DNA from: Candidatus Gallitreponema excrementavium
GTDB lineage: Bacteria > Spirochaetota > Spirochaetia > Treponematales > Treponemataceae
Direction of reading: 5' to 3'
DNA length: 35,100 bases
Assembly (NCBI GenBank): GCA_017694795.1
Contig: JADIMM010000065.1
Span: 1-35,100, forward strand
Both the position numbers and the translations under genes were made by a program. This document shows positions 7,502-15,579 of this stretch, in pieces; positions within the stretch are counted from its first letter, which is position 1; the number at the start of each line of letters is the position of its first letter. The notes beneath the pieces were generated by a model that was not told the DNA's origin, did not search any database, and was given only the letters and a program-made list of their open reading frames with translations.

Positions 7502-8596
7502 TTAGTTTTCGGTAATTGCCCGGGGGGATAAGGCGTATTTATATATTGCCTCTGCCATATTGTCCAGGTTAACCTGTTTCATTACATACCCCATTTCATA
7601 GGCTGCCTTGGGCATTCCGTAAACCACAGAGGAACTCTCGTCCTGGCCAAGGCTTATCCCCCCGTTATTTACGATGTCACCCAGACCCTTTGCACCGTCT
7701 TTCCCCATTCCTGTCATGATTACACCAAGAACATTGCTTTTATAAACTTTAGCGACGGATTCAAACAGGACATCTGCTGATGGTCTGTGTCCATTGCGTT
7801 GTGGCTCCGAAGAAAGATGTACAACTGAAGCAAGGGGCTTTTTTTCTACCTCAATGTGATAATTACCGGGGGCAATAAGAACCCTTCCGGGCTGTATCAA
7901 GTCCCCTTCCTGGGCTTCCTTTACAGATAAGGGGCAAATTTTATTAAGGCTTTCTGCAAATTCCCTGGTAAAACCAGGCGGCATATGCTGCACTACCAGA
8001 ATCGGTATTTTAAGGTCTCCGTTAATCTCGGAAAAAACCTTTCTCAAGGCATTGGGCCCTCCTGTAGAAATACCGATGGCAATAACATCAATCCTGTCGG
8101 TCAAAACAGCAGCCTTCCTTGTTTGTTCTACCACTGGAGCTGTGTGTACTTTCGGCGGTATTCTTGTTACTGCAGGGGACGGGAAATTTCTTTTTCTTCC
8201 GTAAGCAGTAAGGATTTCTTTAAGCTGTTCCCCCAGTTCCTGTAAATCAGTACTCTGGGTTGCCCCCGGTTTTGTGATAAAATCACATGCTCCCAGGGAC
8301 AGACATTCCATTGTTACTTTTGCACCCTCGCTTGCTATGCTGGAAAAAACCACTACCGGTATATCAATATTTCTTCTCTTTCTTTCCTGCAAAAAGGCAA
8401 TACCGTTCATTTCTGGCATTTCCAAATCAAGGAGAATTATATCCGGATTGCAGAGGGGTATTTTCTCCAAGGCAATACGCCCGTTCATAGCCCTGTCAGC
8501 GACTCTTAAACCGGGGATTTTTTCAATTATCCTTCCCAAGAGGTTACGCATAAGGGCTGAGTCATCAACAATAAGAACTGAAACTTCTTCACTCAT
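7502..8596 (-). CDS. cheB: Chemotaxis methylesterase/glutamine deamidase CheB
   Basis: Removes methyl groups from chemoreceptor glutamates and can deamidate receptor glutamines, giving adaptation when phosphorylated by CheA. Residues 1-125 are a receiver domain: acidic pocket VDDS, phosphoacceptor Asp57 in LLDLEMPEMNG, and Lys109. A linker of about 45 residues leads to the esterase domain (about 168-355), with the catalytic triad expected at Ser177 (GISTGG), His204 (VQHMPPGFT) and Asp300 (TGMGKDGA). I use the ATG at 8596 (MSEEVSV). The frame also allows a TTG four codons earlier, but GGAT sits seven bases before the ATG. It lies 22 nt downstream of cheR and is probably co-transcribed. Confidence 0.97.
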   Translation of the reverse strand: MSEEVSVLIVDDSALMRNLLGRIIEKIPGLRVADRAMNGRIALEKIPLCNPDIILLDLEMPEMNGIAFLQERKRRNIDIPVVVFSSIASEGAKVTMECLSLGACDFITKPGATQSTDLQELGEQLKEILTAYGRKRNFPSPAVTRIPPKVHTAPVVEQTRKAAVLTDRIDVIAIGISTGGPNALRKVFSEINGDLKIPILVVQHMPPGFTREFAESLNKICPLSVKEAQEGDLIQPGRVLIAPGNYHIEVEKKPLASVVHLSSEPQRNGHRPSADVLFESVAKVYKSNVLGVIMTGMGKDGAKGLGDIVNNGGISLGQDESSSVVYGMPKAAYEMGYVMKQVNLDNMAEAIYKYALSPRAITEN

Positions 8597-8618
8597 AATA
8601 TTATCCAAAAATTATTTA

Positions 8619-9437
8619 TCAGGTATTTTTAGTATACAGACATGCCCATTCGGTTTTGAGGAATTCGAATTTTGTCTTCATTCCGAACAAAGACTCGGCA
8701 TGGCCGATGAATAAAAATGACTGGGGAGCCATTGCGTCCCAGAATCTGTTTACCGTAGCTTCCTGTGCCTGTTCGTCAAAGTAAATCAGAACATTCCGGC
8801 AGAATACAACATCAACATTCTTAAGCCCGGAGTCATTTTTTAAGTTATGGTAATCAAACTTTATTATGTCCATAATGGAGTCTTTTGCCTGATACCCGTC
8901 CCCTTTCGGGGTAAAATATTTGTTGAGGTAATCATCAGGAATTCCAGTGATGCGGCTCTTGGGGTAAAAACCCTGTTTCCCGACCATCAGGCTTTTTAGA
9001 GATAAATCGGAGGCTATGATTTCCGGTACATAGGGAGCCGGAAGTTTTTCCCTCATAATCATTGCTATTGTATAGGGTTCCTCCCCGGTGGAACAACCGG
9101 CACTCCAGACTCTTATCTTTGTATCAGAGGGATTACGCTTTTTTTTGAATTTTATGACTTCAGGAAGAACATAATTCTCAAAAGCCTCAAAGTGAGGCAT
9201 ATTCCTGAAAAAACGGGTCAGGTTTGTAGTGACTGAATCAAGAAACTGTTTAAGCTCATCAGGATCTTTCTTCAGGGTTTCATAGTAACTCTCCGGCGTT
9301 AAATGGTTAGACCTGAGTCTTTCCTTAACCCTGCTGTCCAATATTGCCCGGTTCGTATCTGAGAAGGTTATTCCGCTGGAATCGTAAATTAATTTCCTGA
9401 ATTTTTCAAAAGTCAAGTCGTCAAGAATATCAGTCAT
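8619..9437 (-). CDS. cheR: Chemotaxis receptor methyltransferase CheR
   Basis: Transfers methyl from S-adenosylmethionine to receptor glutamates, opposing CheB. The 272-residue length is standard. An N-terminal helical domain (about 1-75) ends in the TTNLTRFFRN block (70-79). The SAM-binding domain has SAGCSTGEEPYT (112-123) and FCRNVLIYF (212-220), with GHAES near 245-249. GGAG lies 8 nt before the ATG and a sigma-70-like promoter lies further upstream. It is the first gene of a two-gene cheR-cheB unit. No CheA, CheW or receptor genes are in the window, so the rest of the pathway is encoded elsewhere. Confidence 0.97.
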   Translation of the reverse strand: MTDILDDLTFEKFRKLIYDSSGITFSDTNRAILDSRVKERLRSNHLTPESYYETLKKDPDELKQFLDSVTTNLTRFFRNMPHFEAFENYVLPEVIKFKKKRNPSDTKIRVWSAGCSTGEEPYTIAMIMREKLPAPYVPEIIASDLSLKSLMVGKQGFYPKSRITGIPDDYLNKYFTPKGDGYQAKDSIMDIIKFDYHNLKNDSGLKNVDVVFCRNVLIYFDEQAQEATVNRFWDAMAPQSFLFIGHAESLFGMKTKFEFLKTEWACLYTKNT

Positions 9438-9456
9438 TTGCTAACTCCGTCATACT

Positions 9457-9485
9457 AATTTAAAACTCAACGGAATAGATGTCAA
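9457..9485 (-). promoter_or_regulatory. Promoter for cheR-cheB
   Basis: On the minus strand: a perfect TTGACA at 9485-9480, a 17-bp spacer and TAAATT at 9462-9457. This sigma-70-like arrangement sits about 20 bp before cheR. Confidence 0.6.
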
Positions 9486-9546
9486 GGTGTATTTGATGTT
9501 GAGCTTCAGGTAAATCTTTTTACAGCAATAAATAATGTATTGTGGC

Positions 9547-9576
9547 TTGACAAAAAACTGTCAAACTACAGATAAT
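9547..9576 (+). promoter_or_regulatory. Promoter for lptC-lptA-lptB with an inverted repeat over the -35
   Basis: TTGACA (9547-9552), an 18-bp spacer and GATAAT (9571-9576). The -35 is one arm of the inverted repeat TTGACA...TGTCAA (9547-9564), which could be an operator or could be chance. Confidence 0.55.
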
Positions 9577-9621
9577 TGAATTCCCGGTTCAGGGATTATT
9601 GTAAGCTGCTAAGTTTGTTTT

Positions 9622-10224
9622 ATGAAAAACCTTTTGCTTTTATCGTTTGTCTTTATATTTTTTGTCTCATGCTCCCTTGATTACGGTATTTCAGGAAATC
9701 CGGCGGAGAATATTCCTGCAATGATTCTGACTGATGCAGGTATAAAGCAGGTTGAAAACGGAAATACTACGGTTGATGTAAAGTCAGATTACCTTGAATA
9801 TTATTCAGGGGATAACACCTGGGCCGGGCTTAATACAGAGTTTGTTTCCTACGGTGAATCAGGGGAGGTTGATATCGAAGGGCTGGCAGAAGAATTTGCT
9901 GCTGATTTGAACAAGGAAGAGTATGTTTTTATCTCTCCTGTTGAGGTAAGGGTAGTAAAGGATAATCTCCGGATAAAGGCTCCCAGGCTTAAAATAAGTA
10001 AAGAATCTAATTCCATTGCGGGAAGTCCAAATGATATGGTGCATATAGAAGGGGACGACTCCGTTATAGAAGGAAGAGGTTTTGTAATGGACTCGCTGAC
10101 AGGGGATTTTTTGTTTTTAAGTGATGTTTCCGGTACTATGGGCGAGACTGAGGAAACCCAATTATCAAACCAGGAATATATCCCGGATTCTACAGAGTAT
10201 GGAACCGTGGGGGATGATATATGA
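9622..10224 (+). CDS. lptC: LptC-like lipoprotein of the LPS/glycolipid export bridge
   Basis: A 200-residue exported lipoprotein: hydrophobic signal 1-16, then lipobox FVSC with acylation expected at Cys17. The body is rich in short beta strands and resembles the LptC/YrbK jelly-roll family. The identification leans on context, because the next genes are lptA-like and lptB. E. coli LptC is anchored by a transmembrane helix, so a lipid anchor would be a variation. It likely sits at the periplasmic face of the inner membrane and passes a lipid from an LptBFG-type transporter to LptA. Which lipid is unknown, since several treponemes lack classical LPS. The stop overlaps the lptA start (ATGA). 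No strong ribosome binding site is visible. Confidence 0.75.
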   Translation: MKNLLLLSFVFIFFVSCSLDYGISGNPAENIPAMILTDAGIKQVENGNTTVDVKSDYLEYYSGDNTWAGLNTEFVSYGESGEVDIEGLAEEFAADLNKEEYVFISPVEVRVVKDNLRIKAPRLKISKESNSIAGSPNDMVHIEGDDSVIEGRGFVMDSLTGDFLFLSDVSGTMGETEETQLSNQEYIPDSTEYGTVGDDI

Positions 10225-11111
10225 CAAACTTGCCGGAAAAAATCCTTACAGCCGTGGTTTTTATTCTCTGTTTTGTTTCCGGTTTTTCCCAGGAAAAAAT
10301 AGTTTTTAGTGCAGACAAAATGAGAGGGTCGAGTTCTGCTTCCGGAACCACGGTCTTGGAGGGAAATGCCAAGGTAAAGGCCGGAAGTATGGAAATAAGT
10401 GGTGACATTATAGAGATGAACGGAAAAAATTCCAGGTTCATTGTTGCAACGGGGAATGTTTCCGGGGCAGACGAAACAGAGGGTTATTTTTTTACTGCCA
10501 ACAAGCTGAAATATGACAGGGAATTGGAATATGCAGTTTTGGAAGGCAGTGCAGTTATGGAAGATACAAAAAACAATGTTACTGCAAAAGGCGGTATAAT
10601 CACCTATGACAAAAAAAATGAAACTGCCGTAATGCAGATAAATGTAAGGATTCTCAAGGAGGAAATTGCCTGCCGGGCGTCTTTTGCCGTGTACTCCCGG
10701 GCTTTGGACAAGCTGGAGTTGACCGGGGCTCCAACCGTAGTAAAGGGGCAGGATACCTTTAACGCCTCTAAAATTACAGTAGATTTAAAGACAGAAGACA
10801 TAGTAATGGAAGGTTATGTATCCGGCTCTGTGACAGAAGATAAATCTTCATCAACCGGAGATGCTTCCCGGAGTAATCCGGATTCCTCCAGTCCGGAACC
10901 GGACTTGGGGGATAAAATGAAACCGGTTGCGGAAAATCCCGGTTCCGGGGAACAAGCTGAAGAAAAATCAGCAGGTTCCGGACCGGCAAATGACACTGAA
11001 CCGGAAGGGGGTTCCGGCGGAAGCGGAAGTCCTGAAAGGGGGGATAATGATGCCTTGGGGAATTTATCCGGCAACGGAGACTCCTTACCGGCAGTGGAGG
11101 ACGGCAGATGA
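10221..11111 (+). CDS. lptA: LptA/OstA-like periplasmic lipid-transport protein with disordered tail
   Basis: A 296-residue exported protein. A signal peptide covers about residues 1-23, with likely cleavage after GFS. Residues 25-203 show repeating beta-strand patterns of the OstA/LptA_N family, for example KIVFSADKMRG, TVLEGNAKVKAGSMEISGD and ANKLKYDRELEYAVLEGSA. In the Lpt system such proteins form the periplasmic bridge that carries LPS to the outer membrane. The last 90 or so residues (204-296) are low-complexity, rich in Ser, Gly, Pro, Glu and Asp, and unlikely to fold; typical LptA lacks this tail. The ATG overlaps the lptC stop by four bases, and the stop overlaps lptB in the same way, so the three are probably translated as a unit. 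Confidence 0.82.
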   Translation: MTNLPEKILTAVVFILCFVSGFSQEKIVFSADKMRGSSSASGTTVLEGNAKVKAGSMEISGDIIEMNGKNSRFIVATGNVSGADETEGYFFTANKLKYDRELEYAVLEGSAVMEDTKNNVTAKGGIITYDKKNETAVMQINVRILKEEIACRASFAVYSRALDKLELTGAPTVVKGQDTFNASKITVDLKTEDIVMEGYVSGSVTEDKSSSTGDASRSNPDSSSPEPDLGDKMKPVAENPGSGEQAEEKSAGSGPANDTEPEGGSGGSGSPERGDNDALGNLSGNGDSLPAVEDGR

Positions 11112-12004
11112 TGGACTATTCTGAACATAACGAAGGCGGGATAAACACAGAGGGCGGGGAAAACCTTGAAAAGGCGATGGTTCCCGGTTTTGTACCCGGT
11201 GGTGAATCAGCAAAAAACGGTCCTGTCTCCGGCGGGGAAATCCCCACCGGGGAGGATTCCGGCGGCAGAAACTCCGGAAAATCCATCCTGGAAGTAAGGG
11301 ATATTCACAAGAGTTTCGGGAAAAAAGAAGTGGTGAAGGGAATTTCGTTTTCCATGAAAAATGGTGAGATTATGGGGCTTTTGGGACCTAACGGGGCCGG
11401 TAAAACCACTTCGTTTTACATGATAGTCGGATTTTATAAACCTACTTCTGGAAATGTTCTGGTGAACGGAAATTCGATAACAGGGCTTCCCATGTACAAA
11501 AGGGCAAGACTGGGTTTGGCATATCTGCCCCAGGAACCTTCGATTTTCAGGAAACTGTCTGTTGAAAAAAATATTCTTGCAGTTTTGGAGTCCCGTAAGG
11601 AATTGACGCCTGCAGAACGTAAAAATAAAATGGACGAACTTATAGAGCGGTTTTCTATTTCACATATCCGCAAACAACCGGCTTATACTCTTTCCGGAGG
11701 GGAAAGGCGGAGGACGGAAATTGCCCGGGCATTGGCAGGGGACCCTTATTTTCTCCTTCTTGATGAACCTTTCGCCGGGATTGACCCCATAGCTGTATAT
11801 GAAATAAAAAAAATCATAAGCAAATTGTCCCAGGATGGAATCGGGATTCTTATTACAGACCATAATGTCCGTGACACCTTGGAAATAACCCAGAGGGCGT
11901 GCATTATCAGTGACGGCAGGATTGTGGTGGAAGGCAGCAAAGAAGAAATCCTGCAGTCCGAAATTGCCAGAAAAATATATCTCGGGGAACAGTTTTCAAT
12001 GTAA
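11108..12004 (+). CDS. lptB: Lpt system ATPase LptB with low-complexity N-terminal extension
   Basis: Cytoplasmic ATPase that powers extraction of LPS or a related glycolipid through LptFG. The ABC domain spans about residues 59-298: Walker A GPNGAGKT (93-100), Q-loop Gln142, the LptB-characteristic LPQEPSIFRKLSVEKNI (140-156), signature LSGGE (195-199), Walker B LLLDEP (216-221) with catalytic Glu220, and the switch His252. Ordinary LptB begins only a few residues before the ILEVRDI-like strand. Here about 58 Gly/Ser/Glu-rich residues precede it, resembling the tail of the upstream LptA. No ATG with a good ribosome binding site lies nearer the domain, so I keep the start at 11108, which gives ATGA coupling with lptA. 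LptF and LptG are not in the window. Confidence 0.93.
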   Translation: MMDYSEHNEGGINTEGGENLEKAMVPGFVPGGESAKNGPVSGGEIPTGEDSGGRNSGKSILEVRDIHKSFGKKEVVKGISFSMKNGEIMGLLGPNGAGKTTSFYMIVGFYKPTSGNVLVNGNSITGLPMYKRARLGLAYLPQEPSIFRKLSVEKNILAVLESRKELTPAERKNKMDELIERFSISHIRKQPAYTLSGGERRRTEIARALAGDPYFLLLDEPFAGIDPIAVYEIKKIISKLSQDGIGILITDHNVRDTLEITQRACIISDGRIVVEGSKEEILQSEIARKIYLGEQFSM

Positions 12005-12048
12005 TCTTAACATGAACCATATTGAAAAATAACAAATACTGATTGTCC

Positions 12049-12076
12049 TTGACAAATATTGCATATTCGATATATC
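12049..12076 (+). promoter_or_regulatory. Promoter for rny
   Basis: TTGACA (12049-12054), a 16-bp spacer and TATATC (12071-12076), about 35 bp before the rny start. TATAAC at 12082-12087 is an alternative -10 but is too far from the -35. Confidence 0.5.
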
Positions 12077-12110
12077 TTTACTATAACAGCAATTATCATG
12101 GAGTAAAAGT

Positions 12111-13640
12111 ATGCCCATTTGGTTACAAATAGTACTTCCTGTTGCTGGGATTTTTCTTGGATGGTTATTTAGATGGTTATATGCCATATTTCAATTATCT
12201 GCAGCTGAACAAAAGGCTGAACGAGTTTTGCTGGATGTTGTTAATGAAGCAGAGAAAGAAAAAAAAGAAGTTTTGTTGCAAGGACGAGAAGAGCTACTTC
12301 GGGAGAAAACTCAGCAGGAACGGGAATTAAGAGAACGTAGAAATGAGGTGCAGCGCTATGAAAGGCGTATGCAGCAAAAAGAAGAAGCCCTGGATAAGAG
12401 GGTTGAAACCCTGAATCAGATGGATTCTGATTTGCAGGAAAGGGAAAAGGTTCTTGACGAAAAAGAGCGGAATTTGGGTGTTCAGGAGGAGCACTACAGG
12501 CTTGAACTGGAGCGTATTTCAGGGCTGACGGCAGCCGAAGCCAAAAAGCTGATAATTTCAGATTTGGAAAATGAAGCAAAACACGATGCCCAGGTCATTC
12601 TGAACAAAATTGATCAGGAAGCCCAGTTGAATGCGGAGAAGCGTGCAAGGGAAATCCTTGTAACGGCAATCCAGCGTATTGCCACCGAGACAACAGGGGA
12701 TATCACGGTTGCTACCGTTAACCTTCCCAGTGATGAAATGAAAGGAAGGATAATAGGAAGGGAGGGCCGTAATATCCGGACATTGGAGACACTTACCGGT
12801 GTTGACATAATAATCGATGATACCCCTGAAGCTGTTGTTATTTCATGTTTTGATCCGGTCCGCAAGGAGATTGCAAAGGTTTCTTTGGACAGACTTATAA
12901 TGGACGGACGCATCCATCCTGCCAGAATAGAGGAAATTGTCCAGAAGGTTACAAAGGAAATACAACAGAAAATTTACGAGGAAGGGGAGAAGGTTCTTTT
13001 TGAACTTGGAATCCATAATATTCCCCAGGACGGGGTTAAGGCTTTGGGGCGGTTGTATTATAGAACCAGTTACGGTCAGAATGTTCTGACCCATTCCAAG
13101 GAAGTCGCCATGATTGCCAGTATTTTGGCTTCCGAGGTTGGTGCCAACAGGGATATAGCAAAAAGAGCTGCCCTTTTGCATGATATCGGTAAAGGTGCTG
13201 AAAGTGATTCTGATCAGAATCATGCAGAGATTGGAATGGAAATGGCAAAGAAAATGGGTGAAGATCCTCTGGTGGTAAATGCCGTAGGAGCCCATCATAG
13301 TGACATTGAACCAGCCAGCTTGGAGGCTGTTATTGTTCAGATTGCTGATGCTATTTCAGCAGCAAGGCCTGGTGCCAGACGGGAGACTGTTGATAACTAT
13401 GTAAAGCGGTTGGAGAATCTGGAGTCCATAGCCGAAAGCTTTAACGGTGTCGAAAAAGCTTTTGCCATTCAGGCTGGTAGGGAACTCAGAATCCTGGTAA
13501 ATAACGAGAAGATTTCCGAAACTCAGGTAAAAGACCTTGCCCAGCAAATCGCTAAAAAGATAGAGTCCGAGCTCCGGTATCCCGGTAAAATTAAGGTTAC
13601 CATGATCAGGGAAACACGGATTGTAGAATACGCAAGGTGA
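12111..13640 (+). CDS. rny: Ribonuclease Y
   Basis: Membrane-anchored endoribonuclease that starts mRNA decay and often replaces RNase E. The 509-residue layout is canonical. One transmembrane helix (about 4-27) is followed by a long charged coiled coil (about 30-165). A KH RNA-binding domain carries GRIIGREGRNIR (212-223). An HD domain has HSKEVA (328-333) and the metal-binding LLHDIGKG (355-362). A C-terminal region ends in IRETRIVEYAR. GGAG lies 7 nt before the ATG. The gene has its own promoter and a strong terminator just after it, so it appears to be monocistronic. Confidence 0.98.
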   Translation: MPIWLQIVLPVAGIFLGWLFRWLYAIFQLSAAEQKAERVLLDVVNEAEKEKKEVLLQGREELLREKTQQERELRERRNEVQRYERRMQQKEEALDKRVETLNQMDSDLQEREKVLDEKERNLGVQEEHYRLELERISGLTAAEAKKLIISDLENEAKHDAQVILNKIDQEAQLNAEKRAREILVTAIQRIATETTGDITVATVNLPSDEMKGRIIGREGRNIRTLETLTGVDIIIDDTPEAVVISCFDPVRKEIAKVSLDRLIMDGRIHPARIEEIVQKVTKEIQQKIYEEGEKVLFELGIHNIPQDGVKALGRLYYRTSYGQNVLTHSKEVAMIASILASEVGANRDIAKRAALLHDIGKGAESDSDQNHAEIGMEMAKKMGEDPLVVNAVGAHHSDIEPASLEAVIVQIADAISAARPGARRETVDNYVKRLENLESIAESFNGVEKAFAIQAGRELRILVNNEKISETQVKDLAQQIAKKIESELRYPGKIKVTMIRETRIVEYAR

Positions 13641-13656
13641 TCAGTTATGACCAGTC

Positions 13657-13692
13657 AAAAACCGGTTCTTTGGGGCCGGTTTTTTTGTTTTT
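13657..13692 (+). terminator. Intrinsic terminator of rny
   Basis: Arms AAAAACCGG (13657-13665) and CCGGTTTTT (13676-13684) form a 9-bp stem with a 10-nt loop, followed by a T-rich tail. It lies 17 bp after the rny stop, between convergent rny and nudC. Confidence 0.88.
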
Positions 13693-13709
13693 ACAACGGG
13701 TTCTGATTG

Positions 13710-14555
13710 TTATCCGTGCAAAGAATCCGGTGCCTTGTTGGAAAATTTACCCTTGATAAGGTTATAGGCAACGGAACCTGGAACAGGAATATTTTCCGGT
13801 AAATTGCCGGTTTCAAACCATTTGGCTTCCTTCAACTCCACAGGATCCGGATTTATTTCTCCTTCCGCCCAGTTGCAATGAAACGCAAACATTATTTGGT
13901 CGGGGAAGGGCCAGTATTGGGAGCCTGCATAGGTTAAATCCTTGATTTTTAGCCCTACTTCTTCGTATACTTCCCTGTGGACACATTCTTCCACTGTTTC
14001 CCCTGCTTCTACATAGCCTGCAATGCATGTGTAAATTTCCTGATTCCGTAAATTGTGTTTTGCCAATAGGATTTTGCTTCCCTTGTGTATTAATGTGATT
14101 ATAGCAGGTGAAATCCTGGGGTAAATTATCCTTCCGCATTCAGTATTGGAGCAGACCAGGGCTTCTTCTTTGTCAGAAAACCGGTTTGGACTTCCGCAAC
14201 AACCGCAGAATTTGTTTGTATTTATCCAGTTTAGAATTGATTTGTATCTTGAGAGGTTTTTTATAATTAGATTTTGACTTACCGGGAGAAAAAATTTAAG
14301 TTTTTCCAGTCTGTAGCCTTCCGGTAGGTTTATATTTTTCCATTGGCCGAAAATTACCTGTTCCCCATTATAAGGACTTTTATCCTCCTCGATAAGAAGT
14401 ATACAGCCTTCTGTTCCCGGGATTTTTAGCGGAATAAGGAAATCTTTCCAGGTAAGATTTTTTAATTCATTATCCTTAATCATAATTTCATCGTTGATAA
14501 AAATCATTCCCCGGATATTTTCTATGTTTTCAGGATTAATTTTCTTAAAAGACAC
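13710..14555 (-). CDS. nudC: NADH pyrophosphatase / NAD-cap hydrolase NudC (Nudix)
   Basis: Hydrolyses NAD(H) to NMN(H) and AMP; family members also remove NAD caps from RNA. This 281-residue protein has the NudC layout. An N-terminal domain is followed by a four-cysteine zinc ribbon (Cys117, Cys120, Cys135, Cys140). A complete Nudix box then runs from Gly180 to about 202 (GYVEAGETVEECVHREVYEE), with the NudC subfamily motif downstream. That motif normally reads SQPWPFPQS and here is SQYWPFPDQ (212-220), so two positions differ while the WPFP core is kept. I accept the GTG at 14555 because AGAGG lies just upstream; an ATG two bases earlier is out of frame. It converges on rny and follows rnfB. 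Confidence 0.92.
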   Translation of the reverse strand: MSFKKINPENIENIRGMIFINDEIMIKDNELKNLTWKDFLIPLKIPGTEGCILLIEEDKSPYNGEQVIFGQWKNINLPEGYRLEKLKFFLPVSQNLIIKNLSRYKSILNWINTNKFCGCCGSPNRFSDKEEALVCSNTECGRIIYPRISPAIITLIHKGSKILLAKHNLRNQEIYTCIAGYVEAGETVEECVHREVYEEVGLKIKDLTYAGSQYWPFPDQIMFAFHCNWAEGEINPDPVELKEAKWFETGNLPENIPVPGSVAYNLIKGKFSNKAPDSLHG

Positions 14556-14670
14556 ATTTACCTCTTTTAAAAATCAAAATAACACTGCCCTTAGCTGGAA
14601 TCTCTTTTTCCTTTATACGACAGCCTGGCTCTGTAAAGGTGCTGCTTTTAATACTACCGGCAGATTGTCT

Positions 14671-14710
14671 CCCATTACAGAGGGACTGTCCCATTACAGA
14701 GGGACAGTCC
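14671..14710. repeat. Tandem 19-bp repeat forming a hairpin
   Basis: CCCATTACAGAGGGACTGT (14671-14689) is followed directly by the same 19 bases with one change (14690-14708). Across the junction, GGACTGTCCC (14683-14692) pairs perfectly with GGGACAGTCC (14701-14710), giving a 10-bp stem and an 8-nt loop. It lies in the 171-bp gap between rnfB and nudC. No T tract follows on either strand, so it is not a standard terminator. It could be mRNA 3'-end protection, an attenuation site or a relic of a mobile element. Confidence 0.75.
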
Positions 14711-14726
14711 GCCGGAAAAGAGACTG

Positions 14727-15560
14727 TTACAGTAAAACCAGGACCTTTGTAGGGCAGCCTTCCACACAGGTTCCGCATGAGTCGCAAAGACCATAGTCAA
14801 TTTTAGGAGTTCCTTTTTCAAAACTGATGGCATTTTTAGGGCAGTTCTTTTCACATTTACCGCATTTTATGCATCCTGTTTTGCAGGCTTTTAAAATTGC
14901 AGGTTTAACGGGATTGTTGTTTGAACACAAGGCTATGGCTCCTTTTAAATCCCTTGGAATAAGGGTGAGAACCTTTTGGGGACAATTATTAACACATATA
15001 CCGCATCCCGTGCATTTGGATTTGTCGATTAAAGGCAATCCCTTTTCCCCTATGGTAATTGCCCCGAAAGGGCAAACCCTCTCGCAGTCCCCAAGGCCTA
15101 TACATCCCCATTGGCAAAGCTTAACACCTCCGGTAGAGATTTTGGCTCCCCGGCATGATTTGGTTCCTGTATAAAATCCTTTTAGTTTTGCATTTTCACA
15201 ATTTCCCTGACACCGGAGAATAGAAATTCTATCAATGCTGTCTGCTTCCACTCCCAGTATGGAAGAAAGAGCTTTTGTGACTTCTGTCCCCCCTGCAACA
15301 CAGCCGTTTGCAGGGGCCGTCCCTGCTGCACAGGCATCTGCAAAGCCGTCGCATCCCGGATACCCGCATCCCCCGCAGTTTGCTCCCGGCAGGGCGTCCC
15401 GTATTGCCTGGATGGTAGGATCTGTCTTAACAAAAAAGAGCTTTTTAAAGAACCCGAGGAGAAGACCCAGAATCAAAGCAAGTGTCAAAGAAGCTGCAGC
15501 AGTAAATAAAATAATTTTTATCTGTGGATTTGCAAAAAAAGTTTCCAAAGCCTCGTTCAT
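14727..15560 (-). CDS. rnfB: Rnf complex subunit B, iron-sulfur protein
   Basis: Electron-entry subunit of the ferredoxin:NAD+ oxidoreductase (Rnf) ion pump, expected to take electrons from reduced ferredoxin at the cytoplasmic face. The 277-residue chain begins with a membrane helix (about 15-37). A CGGCGYPGC cluster motif follows near 62-70. Further Cys-rich motifs are CIGLGDCERVCP, CTGCGICVNNCP, CIKCGKCEKNCP and CDSCGTCVEGCP. This is the long clostridial-type RnfB rather than the shorter gammaproteobacterial form. GGAAGGAGAAATT sits directly before the ATG, a strong ribosome binding site. It is the last gene of rnfCDGEAB, 19 nt after rnfA. Confidence 0.96.
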   Translation of the reverse strand: MNEALETFFANPQIKIILFTAAASLTLALILGLLLGFFKKLFFVKTDPTIQAIRDALPGANCGGCGYPGCDGFADACAAGTAPANGCVAGGTEVTKALSSILGVEADSIDRISILRCQGNCENAKLKGFYTGTKSCRGAKISTGGVKLCQWGCIGLGDCERVCPFGAITIGEKGLPLIDKSKCTGCGICVNNCPQKVLTLIPRDLKGAIALCSNNNPVKPAILKACKTGCIKCGKCEKNCPKNAISFEKGTPKIDYGLCDSCGTCVEGCPTKVLVLL

Positions 15561-15579
15561 AATTTCTCCTTCCTTAAAG

